From: Aristolochia californica
Taxonomy: Eukaryota > Streptophyta > Magnoliopsida > Piperales > Aristolochiaceae
Direction of reading: 5' to 3'
Assembly (NCBI GenBank): GCA_029961685.1
Contig: JARWKL010000013.1
Span: 22,536,922-22,600,921 of the forward strand
DNA length: 64,000 nucleotides
In this document: piece by piece, positions 34,464-47,504 of the stretch
Numbering within the stretch: position 1 is the stretch's first letter
Layout: the number at the start of each line of letters is the position of its first letter
Notes under the pieces: model-generated
Database searches by the model: none
Seen by the model: only the letters and a program-made list of their open reading frames with translations
Told to the model about the DNA's origin: nothing
Position numbers and translations under genes: made by a program

Positions 34464-36195
34464 TGTTGAAATTTAGGATTCCATGATATATAATCACAAT
34501 AGAAAAAGATTAAGGGGTGAGAAGAAGAAAAAGACTTGAGGACAGAAGGTTTTATGAGAATAAGAGGAAGAGTGACGAATTTGGAGAAAAGTGGAGGAAG
34601 AATAGGGTTATGTACTTGATCCAAACACTCCTCAAGCTATATTTATAGATGATAAAAGTATAATATTATAATTACACCCTTTGCACTAGTAAGAATGAAG
34701 AAGAGACAAGAAACATACACTCCCCCCTCAAGCTAGAAGGTAGTGGCAGTGATCCCAGCTTGAAACAAATAACATAGACGATGTAATTAATCTCCTCCAT
34801 CATAATGCCCCAAGGATAAATATGAAATCGGGCACAAACTCGCAAAGGGTAGAAATTGGTGATAAAACATAAGTTGAAACTAACCTCAAATAATTTCGAT
34901 CAAATATAGTGATAATAATCATTAAAGTGGGCAATGTTTGTCATTCACAAGACGGTGATAAAAAAAACCAAGGATACCAATACAAAGTCTCAATGGACTT
35001 AAAAAATAACTATATATATAGAAAATAAACCACCAACCAAAGCAATGCACCAAAAGGGTTGGTGAAAGGGGTAAGTGAGAGTCAAAATAAAGAATGGTAG
35101 GAGAAAGGCAGCCAAAAAATGTAATGGGTGATGAGGAAGATAAGATGAAGAAGTCGGGGGTCATCATGTGCTTTATTTTGCTGAGTAATTCCAATTCTTC
35201 ATCATATGACCAATGCCGATAATAGTCAGCAAATAATGAACCCAAGACAAACAACTTAGGAGTTCTTCTTCAATAATAATGCCTCAATCAAAGAGACACA
35301 ATAGTAGTTGGGGTAATAAGCCAATGTCGAAATAATAGATACCAAATATGTTGTTATATAGTAGCCAATAACTGGTAAATAGTAAAAGTCCTTAAAAATA
35401 ATAATAATAATAATATATGAGATAATCTGCAACAAGTCCCACCTTGAATGAAGAAGATGTGCAACAAATAATAAGCAGGAACCGAGTAATAAGCTGAACC
35501 AAGTGTTGTTAATCTTCTCAAAAAATAGTAACTGAACTGAGTAATGCTAGTTCCGAGAGTAGATCAGAGATATTTATTTTGATATATAATTCGCCTTATA
35601 AAGTCTAGCCCTTGATGGTATAAAATAGCTCGAAAGTTGAAGCTTTCTATTGCTACATAAAAATTTTCTGCTACTTGATCTTTTCTACTTCAAATGTTTA
35701 TTTCTCTTTCTAGAAAAATCTGATTTTAATAACTATTTTTTATTTTGAAACTAAACTCAAATATATTTCCAATGATATATAATTTTCTATCTGAAACATT
35801 CAGTAAGAGATTTTAAAATCCAATGAAAAACATGAATTGGGAAAGAAGACTAAAGGAAATCGAGAAGCTCCTATTGTTTTCTTTTTATTTTTCTTCTTCT
35901 TCTTCTTCATCCCTTTCTTCTCCATCTTCTTCTCCTTTTCCATCTCAGATCATTCCCCGCTCTAATACCATGTTGAAATTTAGGATTCCATGATGTATAA
36001 TCACAATAGAAGAGGATTAAGGTGTGAGAAGAAGAAGAGTTGTGGAAAGAAGGTTTTAGGAGGAGATGAGGACGAGTGAAAAAATTTGGAGAAAAGAGGA
36101 TGAAGAATAGGGTTATGGACTAGATCCAAATCCCCCATCCCCCCCCCCCCCCCCCCCTTAAGCTATATTTATAGATAATAAAATTTAAATATTAT
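34464..36195 (-). mobile_element. Non-autonomous LTR element C
   Basis: The 3' LTR is 34464-34715 and the 5' LTR is 35971-36195, the latter cut short by the next insertion. A primer-binding site lies at 35959-35970 (plus GCTCTAATACCA, one change from the tRNA-Met complement) and the reversed polypurine tract CTCCCCCCTCAAGCT follows 34720. The interior of about 1.24 kb has no gag or pol and resembles those of B and D. The 5' LTR contains a 19-base C run (36139-36157). Confidence 0.85.
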
Positions 36196-36871
36196 TGTTA
36201 CAATGTGGGACCCACCATGAGCATGAGCTCGAGAGGTGTCAACAGGAGTTCTCATACAAAGTGGCTCTAGGTAAGAGATTAGGAACATGTACTTGAATTA
36301 AATAGAAGATATAAAGATCAAGTGAGACCCATAAAGATACCACGAGCTGGTATCTCTATCTACATGAGTTGGAAGTTCATGTGGGACACACAAGATAAGA
36401 CCAAGAGTTGGCTCTCTAGCTTGATGCATGTCCTTAAAGAAGGTGTTTGTAGTTGAGTTAAATTAGTCTCTTAAATAGATAATATAATCTTATCATAATA
36501 GGCTTATCTTAGAGAGTTCCAGTTGGAATGTAATTAGGAGTCTTAAGGTTACTTGTACATGGACTCTACCACCTCAACTATAAATAGGGGTGATGTTAAC
36601 TCAGAAATAACAAGCAAGTTTCTTATTTTTTTTCTTCTCTCTCGTGTGAAGTGCTCTCTTTCTACTCTCCTTTATTTTCCTTCTCTTCTCTCTATACCCA
36701 AAAGCTCTTCCTGTTTTTCCTTTTTTCTTTCTCTCTCCCCTTGTTCGAGGTATTATTCATGTGGTCCTAAATTCAATATGGTATCAGAGCTACCAATTTA
36801 GGATTCTCATTATGCTCTATGAAGATATGATTAAAAATTGTTCATAGAAGACTCCTTATTAAGCAAGATTG
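36196..36871 (+). mobile_element. 5' end of a truncated copia element (LTR plus primer site)
   Basis: A complete LTR (36196-36778, TGTTACAATGTGGGACCC to TTCAATA) is followed by a perfect TGGTATCAGAGC at 36779 and about 80 bp of leader like that of E. It stops at 36871, where the gypsy LTR begins. The LTR resembles those of A and E, with a plus-strand TATA region (CTATAAATAG) near 36580. Confidence 0.82.
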
Positions 36872-37089
36872 TGTTATGAACTCGATAGTGAGCCGGGTAA
36901 CTCAGCGGGCACAGTGAGTGATGCCTTAGGGGTATTTTTGTAATTTTGCCCTAAACTCGTATTGGCGTGAAGTATTTGAAAGGGAGAAAGGGAAATGAAT
37001 GGGCAAGTTGAATTTGGCCTAAAACAGGATCTGAGGTCTCCTTCTAGAGCTCAGGGTCGGGAGTTCCCCTAGAGCTCTAGTTATCTACA

Positions 37090-37091
<2 letters not shown>

Positions 37092-37129
<38 letters not shown>

Positions 37130-37139
37130 TTAATCCTCC
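37092..37139 (+). repeat. 48-base poly(C) run
   Basis: An uninterrupted run of 48 C on the plus strand lies within the probable LTR or leader of L. Runs of this length are rare in plant DNA. Confidence 0.95.
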
Positions 37140-37854
37140 ATTTATCGTTGTTGAATCATCCATTTTTCTACAGCTCAAAGCACTGGACAGCAGCCGAGTC
37201 CTCTGGTTTTTGGCTGCAGTTGTCCGTGGTGTTTTCACGGCAGAACTCAGGCACTGGGAAGACGAAACGACACCTCGGTGAGCTGCTACTGAGGTGGTCG
37301 GAGAGGAGGAAGTAGGTAACTTCCTGCAGCAGGGCCGAAGAGTATTCCGTGTGTTGAGAAGGCCCCTGAGCACGACTACGGCAGGGAGGTGCTGTCGGGT
37401 TTTCGCCAAAACAGCAAGGGTCTGTTCAGAAGCTGAGCCACCGACGGTCCCGTGCTGTCCGGCCACCGAGCACGACCATGGTGGAGTTCCCGTTTTCCGG
37501 TGACGGTCAGGAAGTAGCCATCTGATCCGGCCAACCTCTAGCGAGAAGCCCACGGCTGCCATCATTGACGAGCATACCAGTGAGTTTAAATAAAAATCAT
37601 TTCAGCTGACGAAGAATAGAAAGCAGTTGTCCCTAGGGGTGGCATCGAGCCGAGCCGAGCCCGAACCTGCCTATGTTCGAGCCGAGCTTCGAGCCGAGCC
37701 TCGTCTCGAGCCTAAAATTGTTATCGAGCTCGAGCCCAAAAATCTTAACCGAGCTCGAGCCGAGCTTCGAGCCGAACTCGAGCCTCTACATACATTTAAA
37801 AATTTTTAAAAAATATATATCAAATTAATTATATATAAAATTATACATATATTT

Positions 37855-38165
37855 TACATAAAATTGGTCATAACCTCTACAAAAAATTAAGCATAACCTA
37901 TATATATAATACATGTATAAGATTGAGGCATAACCTCTTCTTAAAATTGAATATAATCTATGTATATAATACCTATATAAAATTCAGCATAACCTCTTCT
38001 TAAAATTGAATATAATCTATGTATATAATACCTGTATAAAATTCGGCATGACCTCTACTTAAAATTGGACATAATCAATGTACATAATACCTGCATAAAC
38101 ACTCCATAAATACTCCATAAACACTCCATAAACACTCCATAAATACTCCATAAACACTCCATAAA
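37855..38165. repeat. Subterminal tandem repeats of hAT K
   Basis: Units of about 58 bp containing ATAAAATTCAGCATAACCTC and TAATCTATGTATATAATACC repeat from about 37855 to 38095. A 12-bp unit (ACTCCATAAACA and variants) then repeats about six times to 38165. hAT subterminal repeats usually bind transposase; that role here is inference. Confidence 0.8.
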
Positions 38166-38582
38166 ATTATCTATACATTCCATAAACAGTTCATAAAATA
38201 GTCTAAACACTTCATACACTGCATAATATTATAAATAAACTTCATACAATAATCAAACACAACAAAATTAAATAAAATATCACTATCAATTTACAATCAC
38301 CCAAATAAAAACTATAAATCCATTATAAAATTACAAACTATAATTGTTTCTCTTAATGCTAGAAAATAATATACATCCCTGCATGAGCAAAATCTCCACC
38401 TACGACAAAAACAAAAAAATAAAATTAGTTATTGTCAGATAAAAAAATACTCTTCCATTACTAGTTACTTAATGTCGTTAAAAATATTAAAATTACCATG
38501 ATGAGAGAAACATGACAAATCATGTAGCTGATAGCATTATCTCTACACTCTTCTTCTCAGGCTGTAATCATAAAACAAAATT

Positions 38583-40718
38583 TTAATAAATAAAACTAAA
38601 AAATATACTAAAAAATATCATAATAAAGAATTGATCAAAGAAATTCACCTTTTGATTTTTCTTTACACCGTGAAGAACCCGAATCCAATCACTGCCACAA
38701 ATCAAAGCTTGAACTGTACTTGGTGCCAAGGAAGAACGATATGAGTCTATTACTCTACCACCAGCACTAAATGTAGACTCTGAAGCTACTGTGGATATGG
38801 GAATTACAAGGATGTTTGCTGCCATCTTAGATAATACTCGAAATTTCATCTGATTCACTTTCCACCATTCTAAAACATCAAAATCATATTGTGAAGTTTC
38901 CTCACAACTATATACACCTTCTTCAAGATAAATTTCCAATTCTGACCTTGGTAAATTAACTGCATCCTTTTGTTTCATATAACTCATCAACTTTGACCAA
39001 CCTGAACTTGATGAAGGCCTACGACTTGTGGAAACACCCATAGAGCTACTAGTACTTGAAACAATCTCTTCATTTCTAATATCCACATTATATATGGATA
39101 CATATTCATCGTAGATCTCATATAAGGTGCGTCGAACTAAATTTATATTCATTGTAGCTTCCTCCATAGAATATATCACTGGAAAACACATTTAGATTAA
39201 CTTTAATTTGACCCTTGGATCCAAAACTGAAGCAACAGCCATCAATAAATTGCATTCACCCCAATACTTCTCAAATTTCTCTTTCATTCTACTAACCATT
39301 GTCCTAATGAAAACATTTTCATTTGTAGAATGAAAATCCAAAACTTCTTTTACCCTATATACCTCACTAAGGTACAAATTAGAAGTAGGGTAGTCACTCC
39401 CAGAAATTATATTTGTAACTGCATTAAAAACTTCTAAAATCTCACACACCATGTCAACTTTTTCCCATTCATCAAAACTTGGCAAACAATCATATGTTGG
39501 TTCTCTAACTTTAAATCTAGAGAATGCATCTTTGAATTTTAATGCAGAAGACAACATATCATAAGTAAAATTCCAACGAGTTGGACAATCAATAACCAAC
39601 CTCTTTTCACCAAGTTCTAATTGTTGTACAATTTCAGAAAAAGTGCGAAGTCTAGCCTCAGACAGATTTATGAATTTGACACTTTCACGCACATTATCAA
39701 TGATATCTTTAATCTGAACAAGACCATCTTGGACTAATAAATTCAAAATATGAGCACAACAACGCACATGAAACAACTTTCCACCACACACCAAATTTTT
39801 TTTCCTTGAAAAATCTTGTTTCAAAACTCTGATACAAACATCATTATATGCAGCATTATCAACTGAAATACTAAAAACTTTATTTTCAATCTCCCACTCT
39901 TTCAAACACTTGTAAATAGCATCTGCTATATCAACGCCACGACGAGGAGGAGGAACATGCACAAAACTCAAGACTCGTTTTTGCAGCTTCCAATTACTGT
40001 CAATAAAATGCCCAGTAATAACCATGTATTCAATTTTTTGATTTTGAGACTTCCAAAAATCCGTGGTAAGACTAATCTTGTTAATCTCTTTTAACAAAAT
40101 TTTCAATTTCTTTTTCTCTGCCTCATACACCTCCATACACTCCTTCTTAATAGTCTTCCGGGATATTTTCTCATAATTCATATTTGCCATCTTCATTAAA
40201 AAATTAAATCCCTCCTCTTCTACTATCATGAATGGATGCTCATGCATAAGAATCCAATGAGCAATGACTACTCTCATTTTAGCTTGATCATAATTTCCTC
40301 CAAAATCCATAAAAGGAAGTCCAGATGGACTCTGATCAACATTAGACCCCGCTCCCACTGGTTGAAAGTTTAAGGTTTTTTGTTTTCTCATTGCCACTTT
40401 TCTACTAGTGCAACGTTTCAAATGTCGACTCATATGTGTGGTCACTCCACTACTAATAACACTCAAATTGATTTTACAATGAACACACTGAGCCTTTTTT
40501 GTACCATTAAGTGATACTTCTTTGAATTCCAACCACACATGAGACTTTTTTTGTCTTTTGGAGGTATGAGTAGAATCACCTTCATCCTCATTTATAGTAA
40601 TTTCATCTGGGCCCACTTCTATGACAGAGGGTAGTGACTCTGGTGGAGTTGAGTCACTATTTATAGTTACACTAGAACTAGTGTTAATTATTGATGTCAA
40701 TTGAGGAGGTGTTGACAT
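38583..40718 (-). pseudogene. hAT transposase (BED finger, RICESLEEPER-like), one in-frame stop
   Basis: From the ATG at 40718 the frame runs 508 codons to a TAA at 39192-39194, then continues in the same frame for 202 more codons to 38583. Residues about 55-105 are a BED zinc finger (CVHC ... HMSRHLKRC). The RNase-H-like core follows, with SLTTDFWKS and ISVDNAAYND supplying acidic residues. After the stop come YCFP-like MCFPVIYSMEEA and the hAT dimerisation region (DVLEWWK, FRVLSKMAANILVIP, SESTFSAGGRVID). In relatives the sequence around DPRVKLKL runs on without a break, so the TAA is a nonsense change in an otherwise full-length transposase of about 711 codons. A truncated protein would lack the dimerisation part. 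No intron boundaries that would remove the stop are evident. Confidence 0.93.
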
Positions 40719-42613
40719 TCTTACTTCTACAAAAAAACAAAATTACAAATTAAAAACATAAAGAAAAGAAAGTTATCCGAACAACAAAGATCCTACACAT
40801 AATTTAAGATACTTGTTTATTCTTAGAGGAAGGTACGTGACATTGTGACAATCGGGAACGACCCTTGTCTTTCAATGCAGCGGGGTCTCTTTGAGCCAGT
40901 AGCCCTGCACCCAATAGTTTCCAGTCCAATATACCGATCCTTTTTTTATATATAAATTTAAAAACTTCTAAGATAAGGAAATAAGCACACCAACATTCTC
41001 TTCTAATATTCTGATGAAATTCAACCTCAATACCAAGAAATTAATGATAAAAATGAAAAAAAATGAAATTCAACCTCAATACCCCACTATACCAAGAACA
41101 GCAGTGGATATAAGTTCAATGAGAATTAAGAAAGAAGGACAAAAACTAACTTTTTTTATTCTTTTTTATAATAAAGAGAAGTTGGATGCAATTAAGAAAG
41201 CTCCTGATTCCATTAACTATAATAGAGTATTATTGAACAGAATATGTTATTAACACTCAAAATCATGAAATAAAATTTCATTGCTAAAATATATCAAGTA
41301 ACAATTTGAATACCATTGCTGTTTATTGCTGAAATATATGATAAACATACAAAATTTTATAAGAGGCCAGACACCTAAAAATAAGAAGGCAAAAAAGAAA
41401 CAAGATCCCACAACATAAAAATATTTGAAAGTCTAGAATAATAACTTCATTTATGAAGAACAATGGAATTTGAGCAAAAAAATCATTGACAACCAACCAA
41501 CTATTTTCCAAACATTATAGCAATTGAGCTTAGTAAGTCATTCTGAGATATACAAAAACATAACAAATGACAAAGTGGAGGATTTTTCTCCCCCACCCTT
41601 CCTTTCCTTCTTGAATGTTAGCTCAGTATGAAGTTTCCTGGCTCTCAGCCAGCTAGAATGCAATTGATGGCACACTCAAGCAAAAAAATAAATTAAGAGA
41701 ATAAAATAGGTCAACCTTATACAATCTGTATAAAATGATCTTTCTTACATTCTACCCTTAAATCAAGAACTCACCATTTCAAAAAATCAAACAGTATCAA
41801 CACTCAAAATCATGAAATAAAATTCATACCAGTTTTCTTACAATGATTTCTTCCCGAGTGTATTTGAACTGTCAGCTGGAAATATCGGAAAAAAAAAAAA
41901 AAACAGAGCTGAGTTTGCTTACAGAGTGTGCAGTTCGGATACCCAAAAAAACTTTCCAATAATGAAGCACTGCTGAGAAACGAAGCTCAGAAACGAAGCC
42001 GAGAAACGAAGCTGAGAAACGAAGAGAGAGTTAGAGATTTTTTAGGTTAGCTCGGCGACGAAAAAAAAACAGAAAGATTAAATAAAAATCTTACCTCCTT
42101 CCGTCGGACCGTCGATTTCGTCTCGTCGGCGAAGAAAAGCTTGGATGAAGAAATCGCAGAGGAAGACGAGAAAGAAATCTTTGAGGACGGAAGACAGAAA
42201 TCATAGAGGAATAAATCGAGGAATCGAAGAGGGAGAGGGAGAACGAGGGATTTGAAGACCAAATCCCCCATTTCCCCTGAATACCTACCGACGGACAGCG
42301 ATTTCCGCAAGAAATCACGCTGAAACGGCATGGGAATGGCAGACGGAGGTATGGGTTTCGTAGAGAAATTTCCCGAATCGAAGAGGTATCCCGATCCCCG
42401 ATCCCGAATCGCTCGTTATATTAACGAGTCGGCTCACGAGCCGACGAGCCGAACCGGGCTCTGTTCGAGCTCGACTCGTTAATGTAAACGAGCCCATCCC
42501 TGAGTTCGAGCTCGGCTCGAGCTCGAAATATAACGTTTCGAACCGAGCCGAAACCGAGCCGAACTCGAGCGGCTCGCGAGCCGGCTCGGTTCGAAGCCAC
42601 CCTTAGTTGTCCC

Positions 42614-45600
42614 TACCTGCTAGCTTCGTGGGCAGCACGGGAGAGTCATCCAATAATGAGGAATTGCTAGCCAGAATCAGAGAAATGATACACGCAGGGC
42701 TAGAAGAGAGTGAGGGGCGACTGGCTGCTTTGGTGGACAACAGTGTTCCTCACTAGGTGCAAGGGGAACAATTTGTTGGACGCACAGAGCATCCAACACA
42801 TGGAGGGGGTTTTAGCCCCGGAGGAGGGACAATTATGAGATACACAAAATTGGAATTCCCAATTTTTAATGGGTCAGAGGACCCTTTAATTTGGCTTTAT
42901 AGGTGTGAAATTTTTTTTCTCACCAAAGGACGGCTGAAATAGACAAGGTGGGTTGGCCGCCTTTCACATGCTCGATCAAGCGCAGCTATGGGACCATCAG
43001 TTAGAATTGGAAAATCCGAATTTAGAATAAGATGAGTTTAAAGAGTTGTGTACAATTCGATTTGGCCCACTGCCTCAAAACAACCCATTGGGGGATCTAG
43101 TGCTGCTACGCCAAATAGGTAGTTTGGAGCACTATAAAAAACTATTCCAAGAAAAATTGGCAAGGGCCAGCAAGATTGTCCGAGTGGACCAACAGGTAGG
43201 TCTGTTTACAGCAGGCTTGACAGAGTCCCTATGCTTAGAAGTGGAACTACTTGCCCCTACCAATTTAACAAGAGCCATGAATTTGGCCAGAACATTAGAA
43301 GCCAAACAAAAGATTCAATACCGAAGGCCTAATTGGCAACGAGGGAAACAGAGTACTGGCGCCACTTCCACAGGTCAACCATGGCGCACTAATGCTCCTG
43401 CAGGTGCTCCTATAGCCCCTAAGCCCAGCCCTTCTCAACCGGCATTCATTCGGAAATTGAACAGGGCCAAGATGGAAGAAAGAAGGTCAAAGGGATTATG
43501 TTATAATTGTGATGAGCAGTACACATTCGGGCATCAATGTAAAAAATTATTTTGGTTGGAAGTGGATGATGAGGGGGAAGAAGCCCTAGAGGTGGAAGAG
43601 CCAGAGGTGGAAGAACCTGAAATTTCTCTCCACACCATCACAGGACTCCAATCATCCAAAACCATGCAAGTATATGCCCTAGTTAGCGAGCAACCACTCT
43701 TAAGTCTGGTGGACTCAGGGAGTACTCATCATTTTTTGAGCTTCACTGCTGCCCAGCATTTACAACTTCAAATGCACCCTCGCCCAATCGCTTCGGTATC
43801 AGTGGCTAATGGAGAAAAAGTTCCAAGTTATGGGGTTAGTAAGGCAGTTATGTTTTCAATTGAAGGTCACAACTTTTCTGCAGAATTTCTAATCATCCCC
43901 CTATCATGCTTCGATATGGTTTTGGGCTTTAAATGGCTCCAAACGTTGGGACCAATTTTTTGGGATTTCGTTGCACTAACCATGAGCTTTGAGTTGGTAG
44001 GCCAAGAGGTAACTTTACAAGGCCGTAAAGTTGAAGTTCCGGCACATTTACATGTACTTCAGTAGCAAGAACATCCGACTACTACCTTAGAAAATTTGTT
44101 GGATGAGTTTACAAACCTTTTTCAGGAACCTACGGCTCTACAGCCATTGAGACACTGTGACCACCAGATTTGTTTGAAGGCTGGTTCAGATGTGGAAGTT
44201 GTGCACCCTTATAGCTACGCACACCTGCAAAAGGATGAAATAGAATGACAATGCAGACTAATGCTTGACCAAGGCCTTATCCGACTGAGTAAGTCCCCTT
44301 TCTCTTCTCCCGTCTTATTAGTCAAGAAGCATGACAATACTTGGAGGTTTTGTGTGGATTACAGAGAATTAAATGCCAAGACTATCAAGGACAAATTTCC
44401 TATACCAGTAGTGGATGAGTTATTAGATGAACTACATGAGGCACAAATTTTCACTAAGTTGGACTTGCTTTTGGGGTATCATCAAGTCCGCATGTATCCT
44501 CCAGATATTGAGAAGACAACATTCCGTACTCATCATGGCAACTTTGAATTCATCGTGATGCCCTTTGGTCTCTCCAATGCTCCTTCAACGTTCCAAGCAT
44601 TAATGAATGAGGTATTTAGTGTCTATCTCCAAAAATTTGTTTTAGTATTCTTTGATGATATCTTAATTTTCAGCAAGTCATCGACTCAGCATTTAGAAGA
44701 TATACGCCTGGTTTTCCAACTTATTCGAGCCCATCGCCTTTACTTGAAAAGGACCAAGTGTACATTTTGTAGAACACAAGTGGCTTATTTAGGGCACATC
44801 ATTACAACATCAAGGGATACAGTGAACCTGAAAAAAATTGCAGCTATCACACATTGGCCTCAAACGAGCACTATTTCAGCTTTACAAGGTTTTTTGGGCT
44901 TAGCTGGATATTATAGAAAGTTCATTCCCAATTATACGCCCCTAGCAGCTCCTTTATCCAACCTCCTACGACGCAATGCCTTCCATTGGAATGAAGACAC
45001 GAGCACATCATTCAAAACACTAAAGACAGCATTGGCCACTACGCCTATCTTACAATTACCAAATTTTGAGGAGGTATTTGCAGTAGAATGTGATGCCTCA
45101 GGAGGAGGTCTTAGGGCAGTGCTGCAACAATCACAGCACCCTATAGCCTATTTCATCCGTCAACTAGCACTCCACCATCATAAATTACCCGCCTACGAAC
45201 GTGAACTCATTGGCTTAGCTAAGGCAGTCCGCCATTGGCGACCTTATTTATGGGGCAGATATTTTCTCATACGCATTGACCACTATAGTTTGAAATATTT
45301 TTTGAATCAGCACATCTCCACTTCCCCTCAGTAGCATTGGATTAGTAAATTACTGGGATTTGATTTTACGGTGGAACATAAGGCAGGTAGATTGAATATA
45401 GCAGTTGATGCCCTCTCACGCAAATCAGAAGTTTCAGCACATTTGTGTGCCATTAGTCACCCCACCCTCTACTCTTGGACTCCATAAAGGAGGAAAACAT
45501 ACGCACACCAGAATTGCAAGAATTGCTTCAACAAATTGCCGCACGAGAAATGCCTCCAAAATGGTCCCTTCATGACAACCTCATATTATATAAGCAATGC

Positions 45601-46836
45601 ATTTATTTATCTCACTCTTCTCCTCTGGTTGCCAAGGTGTTGTCATCTTATCATAACAGTATCATGAAGGAATTCAAAAAACCTTAATTTGGATCCAAGT
45701 GGATTTTTATTGGGCAGGTATGAAATCATCAATTGTATCATATGTAGTTTCTTGTCAAGTGTGTCAGAGGAACGAGGCAAATTATTTAAGCCCAGCAGGG
45801 GTGCTGCAACTGTCCGAGCTTCCCACTCAGGTTTAGTCGGACATCTCTATGGATTTTATTGAAGGTCTTCCTAAGTCTTTGGGAAAATCTACTCTTTTTG
45901 TGGTAGTGGACATTATCAAAATATGCACACTTCATTCCATTGGAGCATCCCTATACAGTGGCATTAGTAGCACAAGTATTTTTCACATATATTGTTCGCC
46001 TACACGGTATTTCGGAATCAATTGTAATTGATCGGGATGTAGTTTTTACTAGTCAATTCTGGAGAGATCTTTTCAAGTTGTGGCACCAAACTCAATTATT
46101 CTTCAGCGTATCACCCTCAATCGAATGGCCAGATAGAAGTGGTGAACAACACCATTGAAATGTATTTACGATGTTTGGCCGGAGACCGCCCTAAACGGTG
46201 GGTGGACTGCATTCCTTGGGTGAAGTATTGCTACAATACTTCCTTCCACACTGCCTTATAGGAGACCCCATTCCGAATCGTATTTGGTCGGGATCCCCCA
46301 CGGTTACTTTCTTATGTTCAGAATTCCACCAAAGTAGATGTCATTGACAAAGATCTACTAAATCGAGATCAATTGTTGGCATGTACTATCCAACGTCTGA
46401 GACAAGCTCAAGCACAAATGAAAGAATATTATGATCAAGGCCCTCGAGACATTCAGTACAATCCGGGTGATATTGTGTGGCAACGTCTACAACCTTACCG
46501 TCAAGCTTCTCTGGCAGGCAGTCAGATTAAGCTCTCGCTGAAACATTTTGGCCCCTTCCACATTACTCAGCGGGTGGATCAGATCGCATATAAGCTGCAA
46601 CTTCCTCCAGACGCCCAGCTCCATGATGTTTTTCATGTATCTCTCCTCTAGCCATTCAAAGGAACTGAACCACCTCCCACTACCACTTTACCACCCATTG
46701 AGGACGGACAGGTTCTCTCATGCCAACCAAAATTCTGAAGGCTCGTCAAAATCAGAATAGGAGGAAAGTGTTAGTTCAATGGTCTCACACCGATGCCACA
46801 AATGCCACTTGGGAAGACCTCGACGTCTTTCAGTAG
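42614..46836 (+). pseudogene. Gypsy gag-pol remnant of L, with chromodomain
   Basis: The gag frame is open right up to the hAT junction (ASFVGSTGESSNNEELLA just after it). Then follow gag (42757-43600, with LEFPIFNGSEDP), a zinc knuckle variant CYNCDEQYTFGHQC, protease SLVDSGSTHHFLS (43700s), reverse transcriptase 44261-44850 (FCVDYRELN, KLDLLLGYHQ, MPFGLSNAPSTF, FFDDILIFS), RNase H (VECDASGGG, YERELIGLAKAVRHW), integrase 45475-46400 (CQVCQRN, MDFIEGLPKS) and a C-terminal chromodomain at about 46720-46836 (KVLVQW and ATWEDLDVF). The chromodomain marks a chromovirus. Several stops and frameshifts break it. Confidence 0.92.
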
Positions 46837-46889
46837 TTCTACCCCACATTCGAGCTTGCGAACAAGCTCGTTTTCCACGAGGGGAGTGA

Positions 46890-47330
46890 TGTTGTGGACT
46901 CGATAGCGGACCGAGTCATCCAAAGGTGATGCGACTGAGTTGGTAACTCATAAGGACGAGCAACACCATTAGGAATTATGTCTTCATTTTATTTTAAGTA
47001 TGTGGTATGATGTAAGCAGAATTTACCACAACAAGGATCAGCATTCTCCTTCATGGAACCTAGGGTTGGCATTCCCCTTGAGGAACCCAAGGTTCAGGTC
47101 TCCCTTTGACGAGCCTGACTTCCTTTCTCCATTCAATTCCTCAGTTCATCTATCCCTTTTCCATTCCGTTCCGTTTTCTATCTCAATTCGTCACCATAAG
47201 TCGGCCTAGTAGATCAAGGCGTCCTGGTTCAGCCCTTGAGTTGCAAGAAGACCCCCTTCATCGAATCACATGATCTATGGTCAGAGTCCGGCGACGCAAC
47301 TCTCTTTTGGTCCCGAGACTCCCAAAAATT
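46890..47330 (+). repeat. Probable 3' LTR of gypsy L, end unclear
   Basis: Begins TGTTGTGGACTCG after a purine tract, 54 bp after the chromodomain stop. No clean right end was found before hAT-like sequence begins near 47330. Confidence 0.6.
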
Positions 47331-47504
47331 TCTCAAATCCGTCGCTCATTAAATTAACAAGCCAGCTCACAAGCCGTTGAGCCAAACTTGGATTTGGTTG
47401 AGCTCGGCTCTTTAATTTAAATGAGCCTATTCCGGAACTCGAGCTCGGGTCGAGCTTGAGAAATATCGAATTGAACCGAGCCGGCTTGGTTCGAAGCCAC
47501 CCCT
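47330..47504. mobile_element. hAT terminal relic (K/M type)
   Basis: The end GGTTCGAAGCCACCCCTA at 47504 matches the right terminus of K, and the preceding 150 bp (TTAACAAGCCAGCTCACAAGCC and GAGCTCGGGTCGAGC) follow the subterminal zone of K. Only this one end is present. Confidence 0.8.

Larger units (their letters stand above)
37634..42605 (-). mobile_element. hAT DNA transposon K, near-intact
   Basis: A 4972-bp element flanked by a perfect 8-bp duplication GTTGTCCC (37626-37633 and 42606-42613). The terminal inverted repeats are TAGGGGTGGCATCGAGCC and, from the right end, TAAGGGTGGCTTCGAACC. Subterminal zones are rich in GAGCC/GGCTC words. The transposase is on the minus strand. The left side carries direct repeats (37855-38165); the right side (41980-42560) holds the presumed promoter and leader, with four GAGAAACGAAGC-like units at 41975-42025. 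The exact target duplication and good coding region indicate a young insertion. Confidence 0.95.
36872..47330 (+). mobile_element. Ty3/gypsy chromovirus L, decayed, split by hAT K
   Basis: LTR-like starts with TGTTATGAACTCGATAG at 36872 and TGTTGTGGACTCGATAG at 46890 flank a plus-strand gag-pol remnant. The second is preceded by a purine tract (CGAGGGGAGTGA). Beyond about the first 100 bp these two LTRs are hard to align, so their inner ends are not set and the element may be a composite. The leader (37140-37633) is GC-rich and follows a 48-base C run. The hAT element K interrupts the element at 37634-42605. The right end runs into a hAT end relic near 47330. Confidence 0.75.

Noticed and set aside
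37077..37565. 162-codon minus-strand frame ending in poly-Gly
   Set aside because: The Gly run is the poly(C) tract and the rest lies in a GC-rich retrotransposon leader.
38097..38165. 12-bp ACTCCATAAA repeats as a telomere-like array
   Set aside because: The unit does not match plant telomere repeats and lies in the subterminal zone of a hAT element.
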